A stretch of DNA of 64,000 nucleotides from Pseudeuparius sepicola (taxonomy: Eukaryota; Arthropoda; Insecta; Coleoptera; Anthribidae): the NCBI GenBank assembly GCA_963920635.1, contig OY987303.1:57498278-57562277 (forward strand), in the 5' to 3' direction. Numbering within the stretch: the first letter of the stretch is position 1; every line of letters begins with the position of its first letter. Positions 1 to 10,879 of the stretch are shown here, one piece after another. The notes under the pieces were generated by a model. It searched no databases. It was not told where the DNA came from and saw nothing but the letters and a program-made list of their open reading frames with translations. The position numbers and the translations under genes are program-made.

Positions 1-504
1 TTGAGAATATTCCGGGAACATTTTATAATTTTTCAATGAGATGTTGTTTTGCTTTAAGTTGATATTATTAATTTTAATTACAGGGTTGTTCACTTTTAAG
101 GGAGAAAGCTGTGACAAAAAACAATCGCAGTCTCTAGTATAAACTGTCTCTTTTCAAGGGCCTATAAAAAAGTTACAGGGTGTTAAACTTTAAAATAATT
201 GTTGAATATTTACCAAACTAGTTGAGTCAAATTTGATACACGTTATAATGGGTTAGCATACAATCTGTTAATATCAAACACCGTGAACAACCAGTGGCGT
301 AGAAGTGGGTAATTACTACAATTGTTTTTAGAAACCAAAATGAATCACCTTGTATAGTAATAAAATATATTGATTTTTTATGTAGATTTTAATTGCAAAC
401 AAAAAGGTCCTCTTGGCAATTTTCGTAAGTTTCATGGTTTCATGGCAAATTATATTTATATTATTATTGCAGGGTATTTCTGAAAAATAACTAAAAAAAT
501 TTGC

Positions 505-757
505 TCGGTAGGTAAGACTCAAGGTAGAAAAAAATGTGTTTCTTACTTTAAATAAAGTACATTTTTTCAATAAACTTACCTATTGAAGGCTATGCTTTTG
601 AAGTAAGAGGGCCTAAAACATTTAGGGAAGTTAAAATTAATGTTACGCTCTGTAGGTATGTCTAAAAATAATACCTTTAATGGGTAAGTTTATTGGGAAA
701 AATTACTTTATTTAAAGTAAAAAACACATTTTTTATACTTTGAGTCTTATCTTTAAT
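505..757. repeat. Inverted repeat inside the 5' foldback element
   Basis: The segment at about 510-590 (AAGACTCAAGGTAGAAAAAA, then a stretch around TACTTTAAATAAAGTA and AATAAACTTACC) is matched in reverse complement at about 657-755. The arms are about 75-80 bp with a short spacer. The arm contains its own small palindrome, TACTTTAAATAAAGTA. No coding content. Confidence 0.6.
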
Positions 758-814
758 GCAATTTTATTAGTTACATTTTAATTTATACAGGGTGTAATTT
801 AGCCAAAAAGTAGA

Positions 815-1115
815 TTAGAAAGAAAATGTGCGCCACAGACTTTTTTAAAACTTTTATATTTTTTTCGCATTAAGGAAGTAAGAATACAACTTATTGATCT
901 CTTGAATCTTATTGTTCTTATCTTGCTTCGTTTTCGAGAAAGCAGCAATGCAATAACAAAGTAATGGCATGCAATAAAGTGATTTTTATTTTTTTCTCTC
1001 GCGAAAATTAAGCCAGATACGAAAAAAATTCAAACCAAAAAGCTGTATTCTTAGTTCCTTAATGCGAGAAAAATATAAAAGTTTTAAAAAAGTCAGTGAC
1101 GCACAATTTCTTTTT
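815..1115. repeat. Inverted repeat (MITE-like)
   Basis: The sequence at 818-905 (AGAAAATGTGCG, ACTTTTTTAAAACTTTTATA, TTCGCATTAAGGAAGTAAGA) is matched in reverse complement at about 1042-1115. The roughly 140-bp centre is not palindromic. It is nested in the 205-1548 element. Confidence 0.6.
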
Positions 1116-1545
1116 CAAAAATATCGGTCACGGTGCCCCCCGGGACGTCACTGGACTTAATAATTTGAATCTACTTAGGGCTAAATTAACCCCTCTCCAC
1201 CGTAGATAACACTGCCAGATTTAAACAAAATCGGCTAAAGGATTATTAAGATGTTGAAAAAAGATTTTTTTAAAAAAGTTTGACACCATGTATCTTGAAA
1301 ACGAAGCGCTACCGGACCTATGTTTATATAAACTTTTCGTCTTAAAATCACTCAAAGAATCACCCCTTGAAGTTTGGCTACGTTCTTAAATACCACCCTG
1401 TAATTAAAATCTACATACAAATTTCTATACATACTACCCAATGGTTATTAAAGGTGTTTGATATTAACAGGTTTTCTGCTAACCCATGAAGTTATAACGT
1501 GTACCAAATTTGACTTAAATATCTCAACTAGTTTGGTAAATATTC

Positions 1546-1790
1546 ATGAGTAACACCATAAGGGCATCTAATTTTTCCGAAAAAAATCTAAAAAACAAGT
1601 TGCTAAGTAATATTTTAACAAGAAGCATGAGCGCTGGTGGCAACAAAAATGCGAGTCGAAGACGAGGATTTTTGCACCTGCACGAATGCATTTTGTTAAA
1701 AAAATATTACTTAGCATTGTGTTTTTTTTTTTTGGATTTTTTTCACAGGAAAAATTAGATGCCCAAATGGTATTTGACAAGACTATTTCA
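1546..1790. repeat. Imperfect palindrome of about 240 bp
   Basis: Both strands read outward from the ends with the same words: GGGCATCTAATTTTTCC near 1561 and, in reverse complement, near 1750-1768; TGCTAAGTAATATTTT near 1601, matched near 1690-1715. The short reading frames on the two strands begin with the same peptide because the DNA is palindromic, so they are not evidence of genes. Likely a hairpin MITE. Confidence 0.6.
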
Positions 1791-2000
1791 TGAGTAACAG
1801 ATTATTCTGTATACACATAGCTTACAAAACATACTACCTATTATACAACAGCTGTCAAGTTTTGCCTAAACTCTAACAAAACTGCCGACAGGTGCTGTCA
1901 TACAGTTTTTCCATCTAGAAACCATTTGTAATTCAAAATTGCGCGTTTGTGATTGGTGGGAGTTAAGACGAGGGAAATAGTCAATAAAGTCCACATACCT

Positions 2001-2346
2001 GTCAAGAGGGGGTTTCCGACAGCGAACGTGACGTTAGATTTCGTATTTTTTTAATTTGTATAGCATAAAATCTAATAACATTTTACCTGGCAAAAATTTA
2101 GTACAAACATCTCTGTCTTCATTCTAATCATAAAATCTTAAAAGCATATGCACTGGAATTATTATTTTCCCCAAGGTTTTCATAACCTATAAAACAAAAC
2201 TCTGCTCGTAAGATCTTATGATTAAAATGAAGACAGAGATGTTTGTACTAAATTTTTGCCAGTAAAATGTTATTAGATTTTATGTTATACAACTTAAAAA
2301 AATACGAAATCTAACGTCACTTTCGCTGTCGGCAACCCCCTCTTCA
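2001..2346. mobile_element. Hairpin MITE with arms of about 138 bp
   Basis: Arms at 2001-2140 and 2209-2346 are nearly perfect reverse complements. Shared words include AGAGGGGGTT, CCGACAGCGAA, GTGACGTTAGATTTCGTA, AAAATTTAGTACAAACATCT and CTGTCTTCATT. They are separated by a 68-bp loop. The high arm identity indicates recent formation. A CACCCTGTATA word lies 25 bp beyond the right arm. No coding capacity. Confidence 0.75.
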
Positions 2347-2559
2347 AGTTTGGTCCCTTTAAAATGAACCACCCTGTATATTTTTAAGAAAGTTGAAATT
2401 TTTATTTTGAAAATATATTTAGTAATTCTGTGAGTAGGATAGTTGGAATACCTAAGTCTTTTTTCTGAATCAAACATACTTTCTACCTACCTACTTGACC
2501 TTTTATAAGGATAGCTAAAGAGCCTTATATTAAGACCTACCTCCACATCTCAACTTTTC

Positions 2560-2870
2560 TCACCCTCCATTGGTCCCCGGCTCCCATAAATCTCTGCGGC
2601 CTTTGCGGAGTCGGCTCGGCGTCGCAGTGAGCCACGACGCAAACGACCCACGACTCGACGCGTTCATTTGTTTCGGCGGCCGCCGGATAATATCAGGGTC
2701 GGATGATTCCGATTTTAAATGCTCCGGCAGCGAAGCGTTCGTTACGCGGAATTGGTCTGCGGCTTTTGACCGCGCTCTGCGGGCTGCTGCTGTGCCGTTA
2801 TCGAATTGACGGTGATCGCCGCTAGGGTCGTGTGCGTTTTTTCGTTTCGTGAAATTAACACTGGAAAAAT
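2560..2870. other. CpG-rich island, no gene recognised
   Basis: A sharp rise in G+C and CpG against AT-rich surroundings (words such as GGCGGCCGCCGG and AGCGAAGCGTTCG). Both strands stay open here (125 codons minus, 79 plus), as expected when GC-rich sequence has few stop triplets. Neither product resembles a family I recognise. Candidate regulatory or promoter sequence, or a fragment of a conserved element. Confidence 0.4.
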
Positions 2871-3544
2871 ATGGACGCCAGTCGGATTGGCCAAAAACTC
2901 GCTTGGAACTTTGTTGATATTGATAACACATAGGCACCTATCTAATAGTGCGAGGATGAGTATTTTTTTCTAATAATTAGCTTTCACATAACACTAAAGG
3001 TATAAGTATAGGTATTCAAGAAATAGCGAGGTTAGGTTAGCGGAAACAAAATTGAAATTTTAAATCAGGAGCATTGAGTAATAAAAGTTATTTATTTTGC
3101 ATTTAATAAATTTTCTAAAAGTCGTTGGTTTTAATTTAAATTGTGTTTTTTTATTCAGTTGATTTTATTCATGATTTTTACAAGCATTGCTCTCTTAATG
3201 TGTGTGTATTTTATGTACTGGAATACTGCAACTGAATTTTAAACCACTTTAAACCAATCACTTTTGGTTCTGGTGAAAATGCAATCTAGAATCTCTCAGT
3301 ATTATTGTGATATTTTCAAAATGACCGCCACTCCAAGATGGCGGACTAACTTTCTTTACCACCCTCCCGACATCGGGATCAAATAGGTACCAAAAAGCAC
3401 AAAATAAAATTAAAAATAAATTTTCGATTTGTTTCCTGGCAGATTTATTTCAAAAATAATACACTATATATTTGGTAGAAACCCCAGGAAGTTTCGTATT
3501 ATTTTATAAAAATAAAAAAAAAATTTAAAAACAAGCTTTTATCC

Positions 3545-3720
3545 AATAAAATAAATTTAGGTCTGCGTTAAGATAATTCAATATCAAATTGCGACAAGTT
3601 TTTGTAAATCAAAGAGCTTGACGTGCAAAATGTTCATAAAAAAGGAGGTAGGTACCTACCATTTAATTTTATTGGACAGTGATTGGTTAATTAGCATGTA
3701 TACTTGCCAAAGGAGGTAGA
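3545..3720. repeat. Dispersed repeat, copy also at 50440-50590 (inverted)
   Basis: The stretch with TTTAGGTCTGCGTTAAGATA, AATTGCGACAAGTTTTTG, GGTACCTACC and TTTTATTGGACAGTGATTGG matches the reverse complement of about 50440-50590 with moderate divergence. The downstream GACACTTCACTGCCGATTTC (about 3719) also resembles the end of the repeat at 40140 and 46485. No terminal repeats or coding were seen. Confidence 0.5.
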
Positions 3721-3902
3721 CACTTCACTGCCGATTTCAAGGAATTTTTTTTATTTATCTTGATCTAAATCAGCTTAACCCTAGAGTTTCGGACACCCAG
3801 TACATCTTATTTGTTACATACCTACTATCTATCAGCTTAATTTGGAAATATTTCCTTAAAAATGATTTAATGCTTTTCTAAAAACAGGTATAGTAAAAAT
3901 AA

Positions 3903-4276
3903 ATTTACCACGCTCTACTACTGGTAAAAATACCAGAATAATCAGCAGAAATCACCCGTATAAAATTCAAAGGTTCCTATGCGGTTGACGTCGATCCAGT
4001 CAAAGAGGCAAAGAGGCAAAGAGCGAGCGTGGCGATTTGATTGGTCGGCGTTTCGGAGATCCACGGGGCAGGTGTAGGCCAGTTAGGCCAGTATAACCAG
4101 TGCCGTGCGCGGAAATAAGGATTGCCCTTTATATTTACGGATTTAGGTTTTGTGTATAGATTTTTGTGTGGTGCTGTTTTGTGTGTAACAAAATTATTAG
4201 TTTGGTTTGCATTATTTCAAAGTTTAGTTTATTCTTTTTTGGAGCATTTAAATAATATTTGTATAATATTATTAAG
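3903..4276 (+). repeat. Dispersed repeat, inverted copy at 12977-13333
   Basis: About 370 bp is shared with 12977-13333 on the opposite strand. Common words: TTTACCACGCTCT, CTGGTAAAAATACCAG, ATTTTATACGGGTGATTTCTGC (in parts), AACCAGTGCCGTGC, ATAAGGATTGC, GTGTATAGATTTTTGTGTGG. Divergence is moderate. The two copies face each other 9 kb apart, so they could be terminal repeats of a large decayed element or two independent insertions. Confidence 0.6.
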
Positions 4277-4279
4277 GGC

Positions 4280-4896
4280 CGCGCGCTGCCTATGACTTGG
4301 TCTTGTTTTACAAAGCAAACGCCGCCCAAGAGTTTTTATGCTGTTGTCCCAAGCGAGTTCATTTATACTATAGGCACAGATAACCGTTATCTGTGCTATA
4401 GCTACACCTACAAACTTCTTTTCGTTTCTGTTTCGCCGGGATGAAAAATGGAGCCCGCCACAGAGGTAATTGACCTACATCCCAACTTACTAATCCCCTT
4501 GGAATGTGTGCTCATTCGCCGTGACGTATCTCATAAACTACCCCCCTTATGAATCAATGAACACCCCTGTTGAACGAAAAATAGAGCAGAGCACGAACTT
4601 ATCGTCTTAACATGGAGGTGAACGAACCCATTTGGAGAGTCTCCAAAAGACGCTGCAGGGGTTCGGTCATTTTTTAATTCTAAAGTTAATCGCTCGATTA
4701 AAAGCGTATTCCTAAGCCGAGATTTTCACCTTTTCGCGGTTACACGGGTAGATAAAAGGATAAAAGCGCAGGTCTATTCATAAAAGTGCGCTCGAGGTCC
4801 TTTGGATATCCCACAAAGCCTCAAGAGATGAGTTTTCCACAAAAGAAGTTTAAAAGATGCACTTTAGTGTGATAGTTTCGAAATTTAAAGGCGAAT
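4280..4896. other. No gene seen
   Basis: Moderately GC-rich single-copy-looking sequence between the 3903 repeat and the 4897 TIR unit. Reading frames are short and resemble no known family. A small palindrome around AGATAACCGTTATCT lies near 4378. No RNA gene was recognised. Confidence 0.3.
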
Positions 4897-7195
4897 GTTT
4901 AACCTGGACCCACACTATATTAAAGACCCGAGCATGACGTCATATTTCAATGTTGTTTACGGACAGGAGTGGCGCCACTCGACGAAAAAATGACGATGGC
5001 TTTATACGAGACAGTGGCGACAACCTTGGTCCGATTTTTGATTGGTTCCGCCATGTTTCGTCAAATTCTGTCATAATGGATCGACTTATTTGTAGATATC
5101 GATTTCATAATGACGGCGTCATTCTACAGAAAATTGCAAAACCAGCAAAATTTGAAAACTGTTATGAAAACTGTTGCAAATGTTTTAAAAATTAGTGGTC
5201 CTAATAACTATGAAGAAGATGTAATGGATAAAGTGATGGTTGGCTGTAATGGATAAAGAAATGAAGTCACATGAATAAAACAAAAATGAGTTTTACAGAT
5301 ACTTCCAGAAGACAAGAAAGCATTAGGTATAGTATCTTGTAAATGGATATACAATGAGAGGATAATTCCGGATGGATCAATAGAAAACTACTAGGCGAGG
5401 TTGGTAATGAAAGGTTGTTCACAAAGAAAAGGTGAGGACTGTGACCAAACGTTTAGCCCTGTAGTCAAATCTGGAATGATAATAAAAGGAATATTAAGCA
5501 TATAGCTGCTGGTGAAAATGTTGAATTGACTCGATGGATCTCTACAGCATGCGCTTATATCGAAAAATCGATGAAGATGTTTATGTGAAACAACCAAAAG
5601 ATTATGAAGATTCAACCAATAGAGTTTTGTAGACTCCAGACAAGTTTTTATGGTCTCAAACAAGCACAATGGAGCAAATTGCGAACATTTTCATGAAAGC
5701 TTTACTTATTTAAACCAAAAATATTTTGAGAGGCTGTTACTCCTGTAAAACAATGGGCTTAAGAAAAATCATCCAAAGAGAAGGATGTTGAAGAATGTAA
5801 TATCACTTTTAATTTTTCTTATGGTGTATCCATGAAAATAAGTAAATAGAAAGTGTCAGAAACCAAAAATAAAAGCAATAATTATTCTTTGAGTTTTAGT
5901 CTCGTGTACCAAGTGCTTTAGGACTTCAACAGCTCTGAAGAAAATTGTTAATTCTAAAGTTTTCTGTATGTACAATACATAGTAACACCAATAAACACCA
6001 ATTATAAATTGAACATGCCTACGTTTGGAGTTGTTTTATTATAATGTAGTTATCATTACTTTATTTCCTAAGCTAAAAGTACCATATAATTATATTGTGT
6101 TTTCCCTATTTTATATTTTTAAAATTTTCTGTCTATTGCTACCTGCTCATTTCTAAACTTTTCAAAATACAAACACATGCTCAAAATTTGTTCGTCTATT
6201 CTAGACATGTCCAGTGGGAACCGTTAAATATTAGTAGTATAGTCACTGATATTAGTAATTAATTTTAAAATATAAACGAAACGGAACAGGTAGGTACGTT
6301 TTACCGTTTATCTCTCAAAAAATGAGCAATAAATTGATTTTATTAAAGACATAACAGTCATATCGATAAAAAAAATCGATACTGGATCTGGATTCACAAT
6401 ATCGATATATTTTCTAATTTGACGAAACATGGCGGCCGTGTCGCCACTGTCTTGTATAAAGCCACTGTAATTATAGGTTATAGGGGGGTATTCTGTGGTT
6501 ATTGGTATGTCAGTTACTGACGTTTAAAATGTCCCAAATTTTAAATATCCAGCTTTATTACGATTTGCTTTCTTTTTACGGTAACGAATTGTCTTTGCGT
6601 CCAGTATTTAGCAGTTTTATCCTATTAACACAGCTTTTATAGGTAGATTTGTTTGTGATAACATGAAATTTCCATGCACATGAAGAAAATGGTATATGCA
6701 CACAGCACAGACCATTAGGTGAATTGCAGAAGAATAAACACTATTTTGGAATTATGGGATGATCTGATCAACCAGCTGAAGGAGCGAAAATTCTAGATAT
6801 TATTTTGGAAGAGTATTTCGTAGCGTATGCAAGAATGATAATAGAAAATTTTGTTTATAGCTCCAAAGCGAACCAAATAGTCCTCCATATAAAAAAACTA
6901 AAAAATCTAATGCGTTTTGTTTCAAACCAAAAGGTACCAGATACTCTTGCTTGCTTTTAAGACACGCTTTTTTAAGAAAATGTATGGAAATATGCCATGT
7001 GAACTTGTCAAATTAGAGGGACATAACAAACAAATATTTTATTTTACTTTGGATATTAAATTCGTTGTAACAGACACATTTGCATGTTTTTATTTTATAA
7101 AAGATTCTGCAACAATGGTGTTTTAACATTAAACCACCATGTAAACATCGCTAAATATGCACAGGTCTTTAATATAGTGTTGGTCCAGGTTTAAC
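4897..7195. mobile_element. TIR-bounded unit enclosing a copia relic
   Basis: The ends 4897-4928 and 7164-7195 are 32-bp inverted repeats matching at about 30 of 32 positions (outer word GTTTAACCTGGACC, inner word ACACTATATTAAAGACC). A second inverted repeat lies inside: about 4996-5070 against 6421-6463 (GGCTTTATAC, GACAGTGGCGACA, CGCCATGTTTCGTCAAATT). Between the inner repeats sits a decayed copia-type reverse transcriptase. No flanking target duplication is obvious. The part from 6680 to 7126 has a 69-codon frame of unknown nature. This may be a DNA transposon that took up retroelement sequence, or a stack of insertions. Part of the same unit, including the word CATAATGACGGCGTCATTCT at 5107, recurs inverted near 55640. 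Confidence 0.55.
5290..5720 (+). pseudogene. Ty1/copia reverse transcriptase relic
   Basis: Conceptual translation across frames shows the copia pol signature in order. CKWIYN followed by PDGSI (about 5338-5378) is the lysine-tryptophan block before the polymerase palm. Then come ARLV, KGCSQRKGEDCDQTFSPVVK (about 5393-5468, with an in-frame stop just before ARLV) and RLQTSFYGLKQAQWSKLR (about 5630-5685), the copia SLYGLKQA-type block. Stops and frame changes break every segment, so no RT can be made. Gag, integrase, RNase H and LTRs were not found. It lies within the inner inverted repeats of the 4897-7195 unit. A similar relic lies at 55110-55450 on the other strand. The family assignment is good; the age is inferred from decay. 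Confidence 0.75.
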
Positions 7196-7199
7196 AAAC

Positions 7200-9689
7200 C
7201 TCTCTACACTTTTATTTGGTACACCCTTTACCTCCGTTGGTCTGTTTCCCTTCGAGTGGCTACATAAATATGTAAGGCGTCGCCTTTTATACTTATCGAC
7301 CGGACTATGTATTTGTTGGGTTTGAATTATTTATAGGGAGGAGACAATGAACAAATCATATCGGGATTTGATAAATCGCAAAGGATTCGGAGATGTCGGG
7401 ATTGCTTCTTTGTTTTCTACGAACTTCGGGCGGACACTATGAAATACAGAAACATAAGCTAACGCGTTGGTGACTGAATTATATAGAAAAAACGCTAAAA
7501 CAATGTATGATAAACATTTATATAGTGGCACTGACATATCACTTAACCAGAAAAAAAACCTCTTTTCAAAAATGCAAAAATCCAATATGGCTCCCATAAG
7601 AAAAATAAAAGTTGATAGTCATATCTTTGTCCACGGAGGCGACAAAAAAATGCGAAATCATATTTAGATTCCTTGTAAAAAATGTTTAACTTAGAAATGT
7701 CCCCTCGTTTTCGTTTAAAAAAATAAAAACGAAAACGACAATTTTCAGTTTTTTCGTATTATTTTCAAAACAAGAAGGGCCAGTCAAAAATTTTTGTACC
7801 GAGTTATTCGGCATCGAATTCCGCAACTTTGCCCAAATTTAACTGACCTCGTATCTCTTAAGATAACCAAGATCCCCATGCATACACTCAAAACACGGTC
7901 ACCTTGTATAATAGTGAATTATGCAGCAATAAGGTTAGACTCTTTCCTCTGTGGTAATATAATAAATAGCTGCTGTTTATACTGAAACATTGACAAATAA
8001 GAATGATACCTACTTAATAAAAAGTTGTACGAAAATTTTGTCATTTCCATTACAAATTTATAGCAAGCAACAATTTGGTCAATCAGATATTAGCTTCTAA
8101 ATTCAAACGATATGATTTCGGCGTATATCAACTACATTACATATTCTCTTAGATAATTAAACTAGAGTTTTCATAAATTCTGCGTTATCGGTTGTCGTGG
8201 TCCAAGACCCCAAAACGTACAACACTCAAAATTGCTTTTTATTTTTACATCCTTTCCCTCAACTTTCCAGCGGCCATTTGTTTTTATTCCGTCCCAAGGG
8301 GCCCTCCAACTCAGTCGATGATTTAATTTTACGCCGTAACTGCCCTACTAAAGGCCCCAAATCCCCGCAATTTATACTGTTCCCCGCACGTAAAGTTTCG
8401 CAGTGAAAATAAACGAAAACGAGATGTTTTTAAACCGCGCATCCACCAGGAGTATACGCAGTAATTCATCCGGTTACTTCCGGTTCAGCCGGAAGTTGGG
8501 GGCATTACGCTGGGTAGTTTCGCCAGTTAAATGCCATTAGTGTATCCTATGACGAAGATTGACGTTTGTCGGGGACCAGCGGGCCTGGTGGGCGAGGCCG
8601 CTGGTTATAATGCGATTGTTCTACACTGAAATCTCATCGGTCGCGGTTGCGGAACTCTTAACGGTTGTGTGGTCGTATAAATATTACGCAATATGTTTTA
8701 TAAACGTCACCACAAAACATCTAACTTCGTCATCTGTCACTCCTCACCGCAAAACATCTTGTCGCTGATCGAGGTTGTACCCACAAAACATTAAAGTTAG
8801 CTTTTAATGTTTTGTGGTCGACCAAACCCGCATAAACAAAACACACAACTCTGTACATCACAAAGAAAAAATATAACCTTGGAGTATCCCTTAGAATTTA
8901 ATTTAAACTTTCCATTGGACCAGTTCAATGACTCTTGACTCGCAGGGAATTTAGAAAGATGAAACAGACCGAGAAAGATAAAAAAATAGTCGAGTCTATT
9001 CCGCGGCCTCGAAACTCGCAAGAGCTAATTCCGCTGAAAAACCAACAAGCAGGTAGTAAAGAGGGGACGCAAACAGGTCGAGGCGGCTGGGGGCAATTTG
9101 GCAACCCCGCCAATTGCAAGACAAATAAATTTCAAGTGTTTGCAGAGGGACCCGATCTCTATAATTCACCGAACTGCGGAGTTGAAAAACGAATGGGGGT
9201 ATTTAGTTTTGAATCGGGTTGATTCTGTTTGTTCTGTAAGAGAAATTTCAATCACGCATTGAGTTTCATAAACAAAATCGTAGGCATGAGTTTTATTAGG
9301 AAGGAGAATAACCCTCACTTATCCTGTCATCTCAAAACACCTAACATTTTCCTTTTTAGTGAGCCCGTATAATGAAGTTACTCTATCTTTGTACCATCAT
9401 TAACGTGACACCGTGTAAAGTTTTATAACAATAATACAAATTCATTGAAATTTAATTGGGTTTTTCGCCACCAAACTGGTTAAAAGACAACTTTTTCAAG
9501 TTGCCTGGAAAATTAATAAATTCTTAACAGTAAATGAACTAAACTTTGAACTTGTAACTCAAAATATCTTCAACAAATTTGTTTCCTGAGCTTTCGGAGA
9601 ATATATCTTCCTCCTTTCTCAAAGATCATGTCACGTCAAAGTGAAATGACAGATTAATAAATTTCAGGTTAAAATATCATGCCAACAGA
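7200..9689. other. No gene seen; CpG-rich patches and a hairpin
   Basis: Reading frames are short and unrecognised. 8200-8650 is GC-richer than average and contains CCGGTTACTTCCGGTTCAGC near 8469. 8710-8820 carries repeated ACAAAACAT words (annotated separately). 8930-9220 has a 95-codon open frame whose product is low-complexity and unlike any family I know; I do not call it a gene. Confidence 0.3.
8705..8820. repeat. Cluster of CACAAAACAT words ending in a hairpin
   Basis: CACAAAACAT or CGCAAAACAT occurs at about 8711, 8747 and 8780. The last forms the left arm of a perfect hairpin, CCACAAAACATTAAA, then 6 nt, then its reverse complement, ending about 8815. There are thus four copies of one 10-bp word within about 105 bp, one of them inverted. 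This could be a transcription-factor site cluster or a mobile-element end; the sequence alone does not decide. Confidence 0.45.
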
Positions 9690-10530
9690 AACAATAGCCT
9701 AGCCACCTTTTATTTTAATTTTATAAATGCAATTTTTTGAACTTTGTACCTCATTAAATGGTTTCGTTTTAACTAGCATCGATCTTAATGTATTTTGGGT
9801 TTTAAATACTGTTCTGACATTAAAACGATTGCCTATGCGTTTTAGCTTATCTGATAGTCCAGGAATATAAGGAATAATTAAATTTACTGGTCGGTCCACC
9901 AGATTTATTTCTCTAATTCTATTAGGATTGTTATTTTGTTGGCAATCCTGAAAAACTTGCTCAGTAGGATAACTATTCCTCTCAATAACATGTTTTATAT
10001 GTTTAATTTCCTCTTCAAATTTTGTGTTTTTAGAACAAATCTCTTTAGCCCTGTCATACAAACTTTTAATTACTCCTTTTTTAACCCTAATATGATGATT
10101 GGAATTAAAATGGAGATATCTATTAGTATGTGTTGGTTTTCTATGGACACTAGTTTCTATACTATCTGATTTCAGTAAGAAAGGTAATTGATTATTATTT
10201 TCAATTTCTAAGGTAAACTTAATAGAAGGTTCTTGCGAGTTTATAAAATTTAATAATGAATTTAAATCATCTACTCCATGTTCTCATATAACAAATATGT
10301 CATCTACATATCTCCACCAAACATTAGGTTGGTGAACATATCTAGTCAACTCATTTTGCTCAAAATCTTCCATAAATAAATTGCTTATGAATGGTGATAA
10401 AGGAGACCCCATAGCCATTCCAAATTCCTGCTGGTAAAATTCATTTCCTAGTTGAAAATAAGTGGGTTTAACACAGAGTGTTGATAGTTCTAATATTGCA
10501 TCTATATTCAAATTTGTCCTGAATTATTAG
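9690..10530 (-). pseudogene. Penelope-like element, RT C-terminal part
   Basis: Read right to left, the frame at 10511-10284 contains QEFGMAMGSPLSPFISNLF and WWRYVDDIF. These are RT fingers/palm blocks of Penelope-like elements, with YVDD as catalytic site. A TGA then interrupts where tryptophan is usual (before EHGVDDL). Coding resumes through SVHRKPTHTNRYLHF (about 10160-10115) and SLYDRAKEIC (about 10050). It runs to about 9700, stopping around NCIYKI, where the GIY-YIG endonuclease normally begins. So the 5' half of RT and the whole endonuclease are missing. PLE insertions are often 5'-truncated; loss of the endonuclease side needs a second event. No intact product is possible. Family assignment is strong. 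Confidence 0.85.
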
Positions 10531-10764
10531 TCTATGTTTATTATTTGTCTGAGGTTGCAACTAACTTTAATTAAAAATCCAACAATGGAATTTGAGAAAA
10601 AAAATGAATAATTTTTTCAGATCCCATACAGAGCTCTTTCGGATAAAAAAAAGATTCTGTTGTTAAAATCGCTCACTTGACAAAAAGCGATAATGTAGAA
10701 ATAATAGCTAAAAGCTCATCTTGACAAGAGGTTCCGCTAACCCTTAATAATTATTTTGTCCAGT

Positions 10765-10872
10765 TTCATTCGCTATTTCCGCAGGCTTCTCATTTCCCTA
10801 ATGCCCAAAACCTTTGATTATATTTTCGGGGCATTTCCTGTATACACCGAAAGTTAACTGACTGGAAAATGT
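10765..10872. repeat. Diverged block A1, partner at 22669-22793
   Basis: CCGCAGGCTTCTCATTT, TAATGCCCAAAACCTTT, TTCGGGGCATTT, TACACC and GTTAACTGACTGGAAAA align in order with 22669-22793 in direct orientation. The partner carries an extra segment of about 20 bp. No terminal repeats or coding. See the paired block at 16001-16215. Confidence 0.5.
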
Positions 10873-10879
10873 GCTTCCT

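Larger units (their letters stand above)
205..1548. mobile_element. Foldback element with long inverted ends
   Basis: The left arm (about 205-395) reads, with small indels, as the reverse complement of the right arm (about 1385-1548). Shared words include ATTTACCAAACTAGTTGAG, ACACGTTATAA, GGGTTAGCA and TTAATATCAAACACC. No transposase can be read inside. The interior holds two further independent inverted repeats, annotated separately. CAGGGTGT-type words, a common end motif in this window, lie at about 174, 788 and (reversed) 1395. Best read as a non-autonomous foldback DNA element or a nest of MITEs; the superfamily is not known. Confidence 0.6.

Noticed and set aside
2560..2937. A 125-codon minus-strand frame in a GC-rich island.
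   Set aside because: The plus strand is open too, and composition explains both. No domain or splice context supports coding.
8935..9222. A 95-codon plus frame rich in Lys, Gln and Gly.
   Set aside because: No recognisable domain, no splice or promoter context, and an overlapping open frame on the minus strand.
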